The notes beneath the pieces were generated by a model. That model did no database searches. It saw only the letters and a list, made by a program, of their open reading frames with translations, and was not told the origin of the DNA. DNA of 64,000 nucleotides. It comes from UTCHB3 sp002050155. GTDB taxonomy: Bacteria > Bacteroidota > Ignavibacteria > Ignavibacteriales > Ignavibacteriaceae. Shown here piece after piece: positions 42,758 through 51,167 of this stretch; position 1 is the first letter of the stretch, and every line of letters starts with the position of its first letter. The position numbers and the translations under genes are program-made. The stretch spans positions 2,728,001-2,792,000 of the forward strand of contig CP129491.1 of NCBI GenBank assembly GCA_030584105.1, written 5' to 3'.

Positions 42758-43294
42758 ATGTCTGTAGTTAAATGCACAACTGACCCGGCACACACCCGAA
42801 TAGGGTTCAGGGCAAAACACATGATGTTTACCGATATTTACGGTAAATTCACCAAGTATGAAATGTCGATCGAGTTCGCTGATGAGCACTTCGAGTCAGG
42901 GAAGTTTTTCTTTAAAGCTGATGTTGCTTCAATTTCAACATCTGAAGAAAAAAGAGATGCACACTTAAGACACTCAGATTTTTTTGATGTTGAAAAGTAT
43001 CCGTATCTTACATTTTCTTCAACAGCGATTAAAAAAATCAGTGATGATCGGTATATTGTAACGGGCGATCTTACGATCAAAGATGTTACTCAAAGTATCG
43101 ATCTGGATGTTGAATATATCGGCTGGCGACTTGACCCATGGAACAACGAACTTGCCGCAGCGAAACTGACCGGAAAGATAAACAGAAAAGATTTCGGTAT
43201 GCTTTGGAATGCCGAGTCAGAAACCGGCGGGTTGTTCGTGAGCGATGAAGTGTGGTTAGAAGTGCAGGTTGTAATTAAGAAGATTGATGCTTAG
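42758..43294 (+). CDS. YceI-family protein, copy 2
   Basis: 178 residues, clearly a paralogue of the preceding gene with the same motifs (HTRIGFRAKHMMF, RDAHLRHSDFFDVEKYPYLTF, GDLTIKDVTQSIDLDVEY, INRKDFGMLWNAESETGG). It too lacks a signal peptide. A terminator follows 110 bases on. Confidence 0.9.
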   Translation: MSVVKCTTDPAHTRIGFRAKHMMFTDIYGKFTKYEMSIEFADEHFESGKFFFKADVASISTSEEKRDAHLRHSDFFDVEKYPYLTFSSTAIKKISDDRYIVTGDLTIKDVTQSIDLDVEYIGWRLDPWNNELAAAKLTGKINRKDFGMLWNAESETGGLFVSDEVWLEVQVVIKKIDA

Positions 43295-43402
43295 TTAAGA
43301 CTTTATTAATGTTAAATGTTTTAACAGCAGTTTTTCCACCGGCTTGAATATTTTCAATTGTTAAATATTGTACTGAATAGACCCGTATGGGATTTTGCAA
43401 AA

Positions 43403-43430
43403 GGCACTCGTTTTCTCGGGTGCCTTTTTT
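43403..43430 (+). terminator. Rho-independent terminator after the YceI pair
   Basis: GGCACTCG (43403-43410) pairs with CGGGTGCC (43417-43424, one G-T pair), loop of 6, followed by six T. Confidence 0.88.
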
Positions 43431-43549
43431 ATTGCCGCCGGGCTAACCCTTTGCTACACTTCCTTCTGAGTTAACCACTTTGAGCTGAAATTTCGTTATT
43501 TTTGCACTGTATGCAACACATTTTACCAACGAACAAAGAGTGAAACCCA

Positions 43550-44578
43550 ATGTTTTCGAAAATACCAAGAGTTAAACTTTCCAACCTGCCGACACCGTTG
43601 GAGCCTGCTGATAAATTAGCATTTCACCTCGGTTTGGAGAAGCTTCTGATTAAACGGGACGACCTGACCGGGCTCGCCTTCGGCGGTAACAAAGCCCGGA
43701 AATTGGAGTTTGAACTTGCTCAGGCAATCGCCGGAGGGTATGATTCCGTTATTACGGTGGGGGCACAACAGTCGAACCACGCACGAATGACAGCTGCCGC
43801 AGCATGTAAATTGGGGCTGGATGTTAAACTTGTACTCGGGGGAAAAGATTTTGCGGAAATTAAAGGGAATTTACTTTTGGATACGATGTTTGGTGCAGAA
43901 ATACGCTACATAAACGGCAGCAACGAAGATGAAGACTTAGCGACACTTCAACACGCATGGCGCGATGAGTTGGCAGCTCAGGGGAAGAAGCCTTATGTTT
44001 TGCCGCTGGGTGGTTCAACGCCTTACGGCACGCTCGGCTATGTGAAAGCGATGGAAGAACTTGCCGGGCAGACTGGGAATGAAAGAGTGCACATTTTCAC
44101 TCCGGTCAGTTCGTGCGGAACGCTGGCGGGGGTTGCGCTTGGGGCTTCGCTTTTCATTCCGAACGCAGAGGTAACGGGCATAAGTGTTTCGAGAAAAAAC
44201 GATGAAATCAGGGAAATAACGAAGGAATTGCAGCTGGGTGCGGCGGCACTTCTGGGGGTGAGTGAGGCTTTCATATTCGAAAAATATAACCTTTACGACA
44301 ACTATTTTGAAGAGTACGCCAAACCGGTTAAAATTGCAAGGGAAGCAGCCGATGATTGCGCCCGGTTGGAAGGTTTAATTTTCGATCAGGTTTATACAGC
44401 AAAAGCGATGGCAGGGTTGTTCGATTTGGCACGCACGGGTGCGTTGAGGAAAGATGTGCCGGTTATTTTTATACATACAGGCGGCATGCCCGAGGTTTTT
44501 TCGGGCACGCTGCTCTGTGAAGATTATCCGAATATAACGAAATTAACACCTGACGAAGTGCGCAGACTTCGGAAGTAA
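43550..44578 (+). CDS. D-cysteine desulfhydrase / ACC deaminase-family PLP enzyme
   Basis: The 342-residue protein shows the family marks: LSNLPTPLEPADKL, LLIKRDDLTGLAFGGNKARKLEF with the PLP Lys in GGNKARK, ITVGAQQSNHARMTAAAA, and LPLGGSTPYGTLGYVKAM. These enzymes break D-cysteine to pyruvate, ammonia and sulfide, or deaminate ACC. The residues separating the two activities cannot be judged by eye, so the broader name is used. It stands alone and is convergent with the YD-repeat cluster. Confidence 0.9.
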   Translation: MFSKIPRVKLSNLPTPLEPADKLAFHLGLEKLLIKRDDLTGLAFGGNKARKLEFELAQAIAGGYDSVITVGAQQSNHARMTAAAACKLGLDVKLVLGGKDFAEIKGNLLLDTMFGAEIRYINGSNEDEDLATLQHAWRDELAAQGKKPYVLPLGGSTPYGTLGYVKAMEELAGQTGNERVHIFTPVSSCGTLAGVALGASLFIPNAEVTGISVSRKNDEIREITKELQLGAAALLGVSEAFIFEKYNLYDNYFEEYAKPVKIAREAADDCARLEGLIFDQVYTAKAMAGLFDLARTGALRKDVPVIFIHTGGMPEVFSGTLLCEDYPNITKLTPDEVRRLRK

Positions 44579-44586
44579 TTTGTCGG

Positions 44587-45489
44587 TTATTTCCGGTAAG
44601 TATATCTGAACTCGAAATTAATTCCTTCAGTGCCGTCTTCAGCAACAACTTTGTATCGGGCTTCTACAGGTAAGCCATTGGCACCGAGTGTGTAATTATA
44701 CTCTTCTTCCAGGTAAGGGCTTGTTGTTGAAGAAGATAACAGGTTGCCCTCTTTATCATAATTGTAGTCAGAATTCCAAAGTTCATGGTCTTCATCAAGA
44801 TTGCTCCAGCCTTTTTGCTGAACCAAATTTCCCGATTTATCATAATAGAAGTTGATAGGGTTAATCCGGTGAATTTTGGAAATTCTTTCCTCCTCGTCGA
44901 AGTAATAATTTGCTGAGGTCTCTCTGAAAAGAGCGTTTTTGAGCGAACCATCGGGTCTGTACTCAAAAGTATATAGAGTTGAGTTAGGAATTGGCGCTGC
45001 TTTATCGTCAACCCTGACGATCTCAGAGAGGCGGTTGCCTTCAAAAAGAGGTTTGAAATTCGCTGTTTTCAGAACTTCGCCCGAAAGGTCGGTTACTTTC
45101 CGGGTGAAGCCGGAAAAGAAACCGTTCTTGTCATAATTAATTAAGTTTTCGGTAATTTTGTTGTCAAAACGCTTATCAGTGTAAGTAAATTTGGAAACTC
45201 TTCCGTTGTTATCGAACTCAAAGGCAAAAACCATTGCTGTTGGCTCAACACCTTCTAAGGGTTCATCACCCTCATCAAGCGAATAATTTTGGCTGCTGAT
45301 TTTTTCGACGGATTTTATTTTTAACTTTTGTCTTTTCTCAAGGCTTGGCAGAAAGTCTAACGGCAGTTCCGCATAGGTTAAGTCAAGCACGAAAAGAGTT
45401 GCAATTGTTTCGTTCATCTTTTCCCGGTTTTTTTGCGGGAAAGCAGCGAACGCTGCAAAGAGGAACAGCAATAATATTTTCTTTTTCAT
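44587..45489 (-). CDS. Secreted YD/RHS-like repeat protein, paralogue A
   Basis: The signal peptide (KKILLLFLFAAFAAFP) is followed by short beta repeats of the YD/RHS kind: VFAFEFDNNGRVSKFTY, INYDKNGFFSGF, NFYYDKSGNLVQQKG and DYNYDKEGNLLSSS. The ending is FRYTYRK. About 300 residues. It belongs to a four-member family in the window (also 45608, 46510 and 54383) whose N-terminal halves share ELPLDFLP and a KI..VEKI element. It should be periplasmic or surface located. The function is unknown; the repeats build a beta-shell-like fold in RHS toxins but no toxin domain is present. Confidence 0.8.
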   Translation of the reverse strand: MKKKILLLFLFAAFAAFPQKNREKMNETIATLFVLDLTYAELPLDFLPSLEKRQKLKIKSVEKISSQNYSLDEGDEPLEGVEPTAMVFAFEFDNNGRVSKFTYTDKRFDNKITENLINYDKNGFFSGFTRKVTDLSGEVLKTANFKPLFEGNRLSEIVRVDDKAAPIPNSTLYTFEYRPDGSLKNALFRETSANYYFDEEERISKIHRINPINFYYDKSGNLVQQKGWSNLDEDHELWNSDYNYDKEGNLLSSSTTSPYLEEEYNYTLGANGLPVEARYKVVAEDGTEGINFEFRYTYRK

Positions 45490-45607
45490 TTAATACTTTG
45501 TTTTTCTTTTTTGAATTTCGTTGTTGAATTTATCTTGCGAATTCACTCCGGGTTCTTATTATTTGAACTTCTTATGTGAATATCTTTTTCTGTTTTTTTC
45601 CCCGGAC

Positions 45608-46495
45608 TTATTTTTTGTATTTAAATTCGTAGTTCAACCCCCAAAGTTCCCCCTGTGAATCAAACATAAACGAAGCGGAAAGAGGTAAACCATTTTTTCC
45701 GAGAGTGTATTTCATTTCCTCTGTGTTGTCCCCGGTAGTTTTTATCGAGGTTAGATTCCCGGATTTATCGTAATTATATGCGCTCTCCCACTTTTCACCA
45801 TATTCGCCATTGACAGCAACTTTGGCAAGTTTGCCCGATTTATCGTAAGAGTATGTTTTGCCAATAGCGGCATTATATTTCAGGGTTCTTCCCTGCTCGT
45901 CAAAATCGTAGAGGCTTTCAGTTCTTGAGTCTGCATACACACTTTCGATCGAGCCGTTGGTGCGATATTTAAATTTGAAAGAAGTGTGTTCAACCTGGAT
46001 TAAATTTTCCGTTTTTTTGGCTTCTTTCACGAGGTCGCCCTCAAATTTGAACTCGTAGGTAGTGCTGATGTTAACATTTCCGAGAGTATCTTTTACGAGC
46101 AGTTTAGCGCCGGAAATGTTGCCGTTTTTTGCATAATCAAAGAGAAACTCAAAGACAAGCCCTCCGTACCTGTATTCACCGGAGCTGAATTTCGAAATGT
46201 TGCCGTTATTATCAAACTCGGCAACATATCTTTTTTCGATGAATGAAATTCCCTTCTCCGGAACTTTAGAGGGTTTTACGGTATATTCGTTACCTCTGAT
46301 CTTTTCAACCGCTTTTATCTTTTCAGCTTTAACTTTTTGAATTTCAGGCAGAAAATCAAACGGCAGTTGCCCATCGATGAAGTTCGAAATAATAAGTGAG
46401 GCAACAATTCGGTTGTTCGTCTCCTTGATCGTTTGCGGATATAAAATGACGGAGCACGCAACGAAAAAGAGGAGAAAAAGGTTAAGTTTTCGCAT
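45608..46495 (-). CDS. Secreted YD/RHS-like repeat protein, paralogue B
   Basis: 295 residues with a signal peptide (LNLFLLFFVACSVILYP), the shared N-terminal QLPFDFLPEIQKVKAEKIKA segment, and YD-type repeats (YDFDEQGRTLKYNA, YSYDKSGKLAKVAV, YNYDKSGNLTSIKT), ending YEFKYKK. It is in tandem with paralogues A and C, 118 and 14 bases away. Function unknown. Confidence 0.8.
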   Translation of the reverse strand: MRKLNLFLLFFVACSVILYPQTIKETNNRIVASLIISNFIDGQLPFDFLPEIQKVKAEKIKAVEKIRGNEYTVKPSKVPEKGISFIEKRYVAEFDNNGNISKFSSGEYRYGGLVFEFLFDYAKNGNISGAKLLVKDTLGNVNISTTYEFKFEGDLVKEAKKTENLIQVEHTSFKFKYRTNGSIESVYADSRTESLYDFDEQGRTLKYNAAIGKTYSYDKSGKLAKVAVNGEYGEKWESAYNYDKSGNLTSIKTTGDNTEEMKYTLGKNGLPLSASFMFDSQGELWGLNYEFKYKK

Positions 46496-46509
46496 TTGTG
46501 GTGCCTCCG

Positions 46510-47436
46510 TTATTTTGTGTATATAAATTCCCAGTTTGTAATTTGAACGGGAACATCATCCGAGCCGTAATATTCATAAGCGGAAACCGGTAAGCCGTCT
46601 TTGCCGTAAGAATAAACTGTTTCACTCAGTTCGTATTCCGCTTTATAAATTTTAGAGATCAGGTTGCCGTTTTTATCGTATTTGTAGGTGAAGGCGAAGT
46701 TTTCGTCGAAGCCGCCCTCTTCGCTGACTTTATCAATTTGCCCCGCTTTGTTATAGGTTATTATGTAAGTGGTGGGGGTCACAAACATTTGTACCAAACG
46801 GTTTTGGTTATCGAACTTGAAATAGTACGGGTGGTCGTCCGGCTGTACCATTTTTTCAAGCGAACCATCGGCGCGATATTTTAACTCAATAGTGAAATCC
46901 AACGACAGACCTGAAGGCTTGCCGATATTTTTTGCGGAAACGGTTTTGATGACGCCGTCCTGAATTTTCACGATGATTTCACTTTCATTAACCGGTTTGC
47001 CTGTCGTATCCTGAGTGAAAATTTTTCCTCCTGAAATTAAGCCGTTTTCGTTGTAGTTGAGGGTTAGTTCCGTCATCAGTGTCAAGTCTTTGTTCGAAGA
47101 GCCGGGGTTTGAATAAGTGAAGTTAGTGTATTTCACCGGGTTGCCTTTTTCGTTAAGCTCGTAGATATCCCGTGAGTAGAAATAGCGCATTCCTTTCAGG
47201 CCTTTTTCGTAGTTGCCGAATCTGTCCAAAGGAGCGGCGCCTTTAATTACTTCAAATTTCTTCACATTTTGTGCTATGAATTTTTTGAAATCAACGGGTG
47301 AGTAATAATCCCGTTCCTCAAAAAACGAACGAACCTGAATTGCATAGAAGACATTTGCGTTTATCCAGTCGGTTTTACTTTGTGCTAAAAGGGTAGTAGA
47401 AAGCAGAAGTGCAACTACAAGTGATTTAATTTTCAT
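46510..47436 (-). CDS. Secreted YD/RHS-like repeat protein, paralogue C
   Basis: 308 residues, signal peptide (IKSLVVALLLSTTLLAQ), repeats such as YKYDKNGNLISKIY and VYSYGKDGLPVSAYE. The N-terminal half diverges from A and B (SFFEERDYYSPVDFKKF). It is the first gene of the three-gene cluster. The downstream start of B lies only 14 bases from its stop, so B and C are probably cotranscribed. Confidence 0.8.
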   Translation of the reverse strand: MKIKSLVVALLLSTTLLAQSKTDWINANVFYAIQVRSFFEERDYYSPVDFKKFIAQNVKKFEVIKGAAPLDRFGNYEKGLKGMRYFYSRDIYELNEKGNPVKYTNFTYSNPGSSNKDLTLMTELTLNYNENGLISGGKIFTQDTTGKPVNESEIIVKIQDGVIKTVSAKNIGKPSGLSLDFTIELKYRADGSLEKMVQPDDHPYYFKFDNQNRLVQMFVTPTTYIITYNKAGQIDKVSEEGGFDENFAFTYKYDKNGNLISKIYKAEYELSETVYSYGKDGLPVSAYEYYGSDDVPVQITNWEFIYTK

Positions 47437-47894
47437 TTCACTCTCTGTTTGTTTTTAATATTGTCAGTTGTTTTTGTGTTTAATGGTTCCCGGTTTAATG
47501 TTCCGAAATTGACTATTTTTGGCTTAATAGTTTCTCCATCGCATTAAGCGGAAAAAGTTTAACGAGTGTCCCCGGCATTATTGGTTAAAAGGTATAAAAA
47601 CCCATAACAGTTGGTAACAGTTCAAAGTCAGGGAATTATTTAATTCGTCAAAAACCGGAATTGTTCTTCTTTAGTAACACACAGGCAGAAAAAAGCCTTA
47701 ACGGAGTTATACAGAATTACCCGTGAAAAGTTCCGTAGCGGAAGTCTCTTCCGGCACACAACCATTACAAATGATGCGAATAGCAGTGGCAAAATTCCAC
47801 CAACTCGCAAAGTGTTGCAACCGGAAGAATTTTATAACTAAAGCAGAACTCCGTTAATTTCGGTTTACAATTTAACTTTTTTTGAAGAATTTTA
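47437..47894. other. Divergent intergenic region (458 bases), no gene seen
   Basis: It separates the YD-repeat cluster (-) and lhgO (+). No ORF, RNA gene or clear terminator was recognised. Confidence 0.4.
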
Positions 47895-49097
47895 ATGCAC
47901 TACGACTATATTATTATCGGCGGAGGCATCGTCGGCGCTGCCACTGCTTACTCATTGCTTAAAACAAAACCGGGGGCGACACTTCTGCTTATCGAAAAGG
48001 GCGCAGCGCTTTCCGGACACCAAACCGGGAACAACAGCGGCGTGATTCACTCGGGACTTTACTACAAACCGGGCTCGCTAAAGGCACTGAACTGCACAAA
48101 AGGGCGGGATATGATGTATCACTTTTGCGAATTTAACAATATTCCGCACGAAAAATGCGGTAAGGTGGTAGTGGCTACCTCTGAAAATGAAATTCCCCGG
48201 CTCGATGAGCTTGAAAGAAGAGGAACGGCGAACGGGTTGCTTGGAATGAAGCGGCTTTCTTCCGGAGAAATTAAAGAATACGAACCTCACACCGTGGGCG
48301 TTGAGGGGTTGTTCGTTCCGCAAACGGGGATTGTGAATTTCCGGCTTGTTGTTGAAAAACTTGCAGAATTAATCGTCGGAATGGGGGGCGAAATTAAACT
48401 TTCGTGCGAGTTTATCTCACTTGGCGGAGCCACCGATGGCAGAGCCGGCGGGAGCGAAATTACAATTAAAACCAACCAAGGTGATTTTACGGGGAAATAT
48501 CTGATTAACTGCGCAGGGCTGCATTCAGATGTGGTGGCAAGGAAGTGCGGCGTTGACCCCGAAATTAAAATTATTCCGTTTCGGGGTGAATACTACAAAC
48601 TTGCGCCTGAAAAAGAGTACTTAGTTAAAAATCTGATTTACCCGGTTCCCGACCCTGCATTTCCCTTTCTTGGGGTACACTTCACACGAATGGCAAAAGG
48701 GGGCGTTGAGGCGGGTCCGAATGCGGTGCCGGCTTTCAAACGGGAGGGCTACAGCTGGGGTGAGTTTAGCCTGAAAGATACTTTTGAGTTTCTGACTTAT
48801 CCGGGCTACATTAAAATGGGGTCGAAGTTTGCCGGAATGGGGCTCAAAGAGATTTACCGCTCGCTGAACAAGGCAGCGTTCACGAAGGCGCTGCAGAAAC
48901 TTCTCCCTGAAATTAAACCGGATGATTTGGTCAGGGGCGGTGCCGGGGTGCGTGCACAGGCGTTGGACCGCCACGGCAAACTCTTGGACGATTTTTATCT
49001 GAAACAAACGGCTAATATGCTGCATGTGCTAAATGCCCCCTCGCCCGCAGCAACCGCCTCCCTCAGCATCGGGGAGCACATCGCCTCCTTGGTGTGA
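47895..49097 (+). CDS. lhgO: L-2-hydroxyglutarate oxidase/dehydrogenase
   Basis: 400 residues of the LhgO type: FAD-binding IIIGGGIVGAATAYSLL (about 7-22), SGHQTGNNSGVIHSGLYYKPGSLKA (the family signature), LINCAGLHSDVVARKCG and PFRGEYYKL, VFRP-type C-terminus with RGGAGVRAQALD. It oxidises L-2-hydroxyglutarate to 2-oxoglutarate, feeding electrons to the quinone pool. Length is normal. No clear operon partner. Confidence 0.92.
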   Translation: MHYDYIIIGGGIVGAATAYSLLKTKPGATLLLIEKGAALSGHQTGNNSGVIHSGLYYKPGSLKALNCTKGRDMMYHFCEFNNIPHEKCGKVVVATSENEIPRLDELERRGTANGLLGMKRLSSGEIKEYEPHTVGVEGLFVPQTGIVNFRLVVEKLAELIVGMGGEIKLSCEFISLGGATDGRAGGSEITIKTNQGDFTGKYLINCAGLHSDVVARKCGVDPEIKIIPFRGEYYKLAPEKEYLVKNLIYPVPDPAFPFLGVHFTRMAKGGVEAGPNAVPAFKREGYSWGEFSLKDTFEFLTYPGYIKMGSKFAGMGLKEIYRSLNKAAFTKALQKLLPEIKPDDLVRGGAGVRAQALDRHGKLLDDFYLKQTANMLHVLNAPSPAATASLSIGEHIASLV

Positions 49098-49251
49098 GGT
49101 GAGGGGGGGCTGCAAATTCTGTTTGCGAATGAGGTTTGGAGGGGTTTCAAGTTTTTTTAAGAGGGGAGGGAAGTTAAAGCCGGTTTTAATTTTTTTTGGG
49201 TGAGAAAGCGGAAACAGCGTTGAAGGAATTTTCATAAAGGTACTTTGCCTT

Positions 49252-50730
49252 TCACTCCGTTCTGTATTTTTTCAGCCAGTTCTCTAAAGTTTGGTGGTTT
49301 TCGAAACCCATAATGCGGGCAATTTCTTTCTTTTTTGTTGTTTTTTGGCTTGCTTTGTCGTATAGCCTGTTGAAAAGGTGTTTAATCCCCTGGTTAATAT
49401 TCAGCCCTGCTCCTTCGGGCGTGAGGGAGTTTTTGTAATAACCGGGCGTGTCAGTTATCGTTTTTGTGATTGCCCGCTCTGCTTCTGAGCCTGTTACCGA
49501 TTCCCCATTGCTGAAAATAACTAATCTCTGAAGGGTGTTGATTAATTCCCTGATATTCCCCGGAAAATTATGGAATTGCAACACATCCATTGCCTCCGGT
49601 GAAAGTTTCAGACTGTTTTTACCGAAATTGGCAGCGATTTTTGGAAAAAGCGTTTTAAGGAGGTGAACCAAATCCTCCCTTCTTTCCCGAAGTGGCGGTA
49701 AATTGAAACTTACAACCGCAAGTCTGTAGAAAAGATCTTCCCTGAAACCGCCGTTTTTTATCAAAGTGGGAATCGATTTGTGCGTTGCAGCGATAACCCG
49801 AACATCACTTTTTTGAGAGATTGTGCTGCCGACCTTGTTGTAGGTGCCGTCGTTAAGAATGCGGAGCACTTTCACCTGTGAATCCAAGGGCAGGTCGCCG
49901 ATTTCATCCAAAAAGAGCGTGCCTCCCTCGGCTGCTTCAAAATAGCCGGATTTGTTTTCGATTGCGCCCGTAAAAGCCCCTTTAACATAGCCAAACAACT
50001 CCGACTCTACCAAATCTTTGGCGATTGCACCGCAATTGATGGCAATAAAAGGTTTGTCATTTCGGTTGCTTTTTTTGTGGATCAGTTTCGCCAGCACTTC
50101 TTTTCCCGTTCCCGTTTCACCCTGAATCAGGACGGGCACTTCAAACTGAGCGACGGTTAGTGCCTCATTCAAAAGGCGGGTCATAACTTCGGAACGGAAA
50201 ACGATTCCTTCCAATGCGGGGTCGTTTACAAGTTCTTCTGCTGTAAGGAAGTGTCGGTTGCTGAACCCTTCAGGGGCTGCCGTTTTGTAGAACTCCATAG
50301 AAATCGAAAAGGGGAGATCGACCAACCTTAAGCCCTTTTCTTCCGTCGTTTCGATCAGTTGGGCGGGTATCTGTGTTTTGGCAATAAGCATCCATACTGC
50401 GTGCATTGCGGGCGTGCCCGGGCTTAAGTGAAAAATAAGCTCCGCTTCCGGATATTCGTTGCGGATATTTTTAACCGTCTGCAGCACGACAGGATAAATT
50501 TCTTCGTGCCGGGTAGGTGAGGAAAGAGAAACTTGCACAATTTCAACGGGTGAGGCAGTGCTTTGGTTGAGAAATTCAGTGAAGTGCTGAATTGTTTCTT
50601 TACTGAAGTTGTTCAGCAGAACAATTTTATCGGGGTTAAGTTGTTGCACTGCTAAAGCAACCGCCCCCGTTGCTGAGGTTTCAGCAAGTTGAATGTCTCT
50701 TTTGCCTATCCAGCTGAAAAGTATTTTCAT
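49252..50730 (-). CDS. Sigma-54 enhancer-binding activator with N-terminal CARF-like sensor domain
   Basis: Residues 1-140 form a Rossmann-like domain beginning ILFSWIGKRDI. Strands at KIVLLNNF and VEIVQVSL precede ELIFHLSPGTPAMHAVWMLI, which resembles the CARF ligand loop of RtcR and Csm6-type proteins. Residues about 170-410 are the AAA+ domain: Walker A GETGTGKE (204-211), sigma-54 contact loop GAFTGA (251-256), Walker B LFLDEIGD (272-279). A C-terminal HTH (KKKEIARIMGFENHQTLENWL) follows. It should sense a nucleotide, possibly a cyclic oligoadenylate, and open sigma-54 promoters. It is divergent from the 51168-54367 operon, which has such a promoter. The ligand is unknown. Confidence 0.85.
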   Translation of the reverse strand: MKILFSWIGKRDIQLAETSATGAVALAVQQLNPDKIVLLNNFSKETIQHFTEFLNQSTASPVEIVQVSLSSPTRHEEIYPVVLQTVKNIRNEYPEAELIFHLSPGTPAMHAVWMLIAKTQIPAQLIETTEEKGLRLVDLPFSISMEFYKTAAPEGFSNRHFLTAEELVNDPALEGIVFRSEVMTRLLNEALTVAQFEVPVLIQGETGTGKEVLAKLIHKKSNRNDKPFIAINCGAIAKDLVESELFGYVKGAFTGAIENKSGYFEAAEGGTLFLDEIGDLPLDSQVKVLRILNDGTYNKVGSTISQKSDVRVIAATHKSIPTLIKNGGFREDLFYRLAVVSFNLPPLRERREDLVHLLKTLFPKIAANFGKNSLKLSPEAMDVLQFHNFPGNIRELINTLQRLVIFSNGESVTGSEAERAITKTITDTPGYYKNSLTPEGAGLNINQGIKHLFNRLYDKASQKTTKKKEIARIMGFENHQTLENWLKKYRTE

Positions 50731-50765
50731 AATACGATTTTTGTTGTGCGCGTTTTAGTTATTGA

Positions 50766-50833
50766 TTGTTAATTGTCAGTGTGCTTTTAATTACTAACTG
50801 TTAATGAGCTGTCAAACATGTTGTTAATTGACC
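50766..50833 (+). promoter_or_regulatory. Candidate upstream activator sites for the sigma-54 regulator
   Basis: TTGTTAATTGTCA (50766-50778), TGTTAAT (50799-50805, followed by a GTCA) and TTGTTAATTGACC (50821-50833) are near repeats 130-200 bases before the sigma-54 promoter, the usual distance for enhancer sites. GTCAA/TTGAC (50811-50815 and 50828-50832) adds dyad symmetry. The binding role is inferred. Confidence 0.5.
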
Positions 50834-50961
50834 TTTTGTTTGATTGAGGCAGAAAAAAACTAATTTCATAAAAAGTAAAAAACTTTACCAATAAAGTAAT
50901 AAAAATTATTTATTTGTGCAATTATTGGTTCTAAAACTCTTTTTAGGTGGAGTTTTTAAGT

Positions 50962-50978
50962 TTGGCACGGTAGTTGAA
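50962..50978 (+). promoter_or_regulatory. Sigma-54 promoter of the three-gene operon
   Basis: TTGGCACGGTAGTTGAA: the -24 element TGGCAC (50963-50968), five bases, and the -12 element TTGAA (50974-50978). It matches TGGCAC-N5-TTGCW with one deviation. It lies 190 bases before the operon start and downstream of repeated sites, with a sigma-54 activator gene divergent to it. Confidence 0.8.
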
Positions 50979-51039
50979 ACTACATAGCCAAAACACACGA
51001 ACAATGCCTCATAAAATTTATAAGAGCATGAACTTTTTC

Positions 51040-51081
51040 GAGGTTTCTTTTATTGATTCATCCCACATACGGGATAACCTC
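51040..51081 (+). promoter_or_regulatory. Structured mRNA leader of the operon
   Basis: GAGGTT (51040-51045) pairs with AACCTC (51076-51081), and within it ATCCC (51060-51064) pairs with GGGAT (51071-51075). Flanking TCTTTTA/TAAAAGA allow a competing stem. It lies between the predicted transcription start and the first gene. A regulatory role is possible; it is not a known riboswitch. Confidence 0.4.
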
Positions 51082-51167
51082 TATTAAAAGAAAGTGTGTA
51101 ATTTAGTTTAGTGATTAATTAAATTTTTGGAAACGCAAATTTCTGAAAAAACACAGGATTGAACAAA

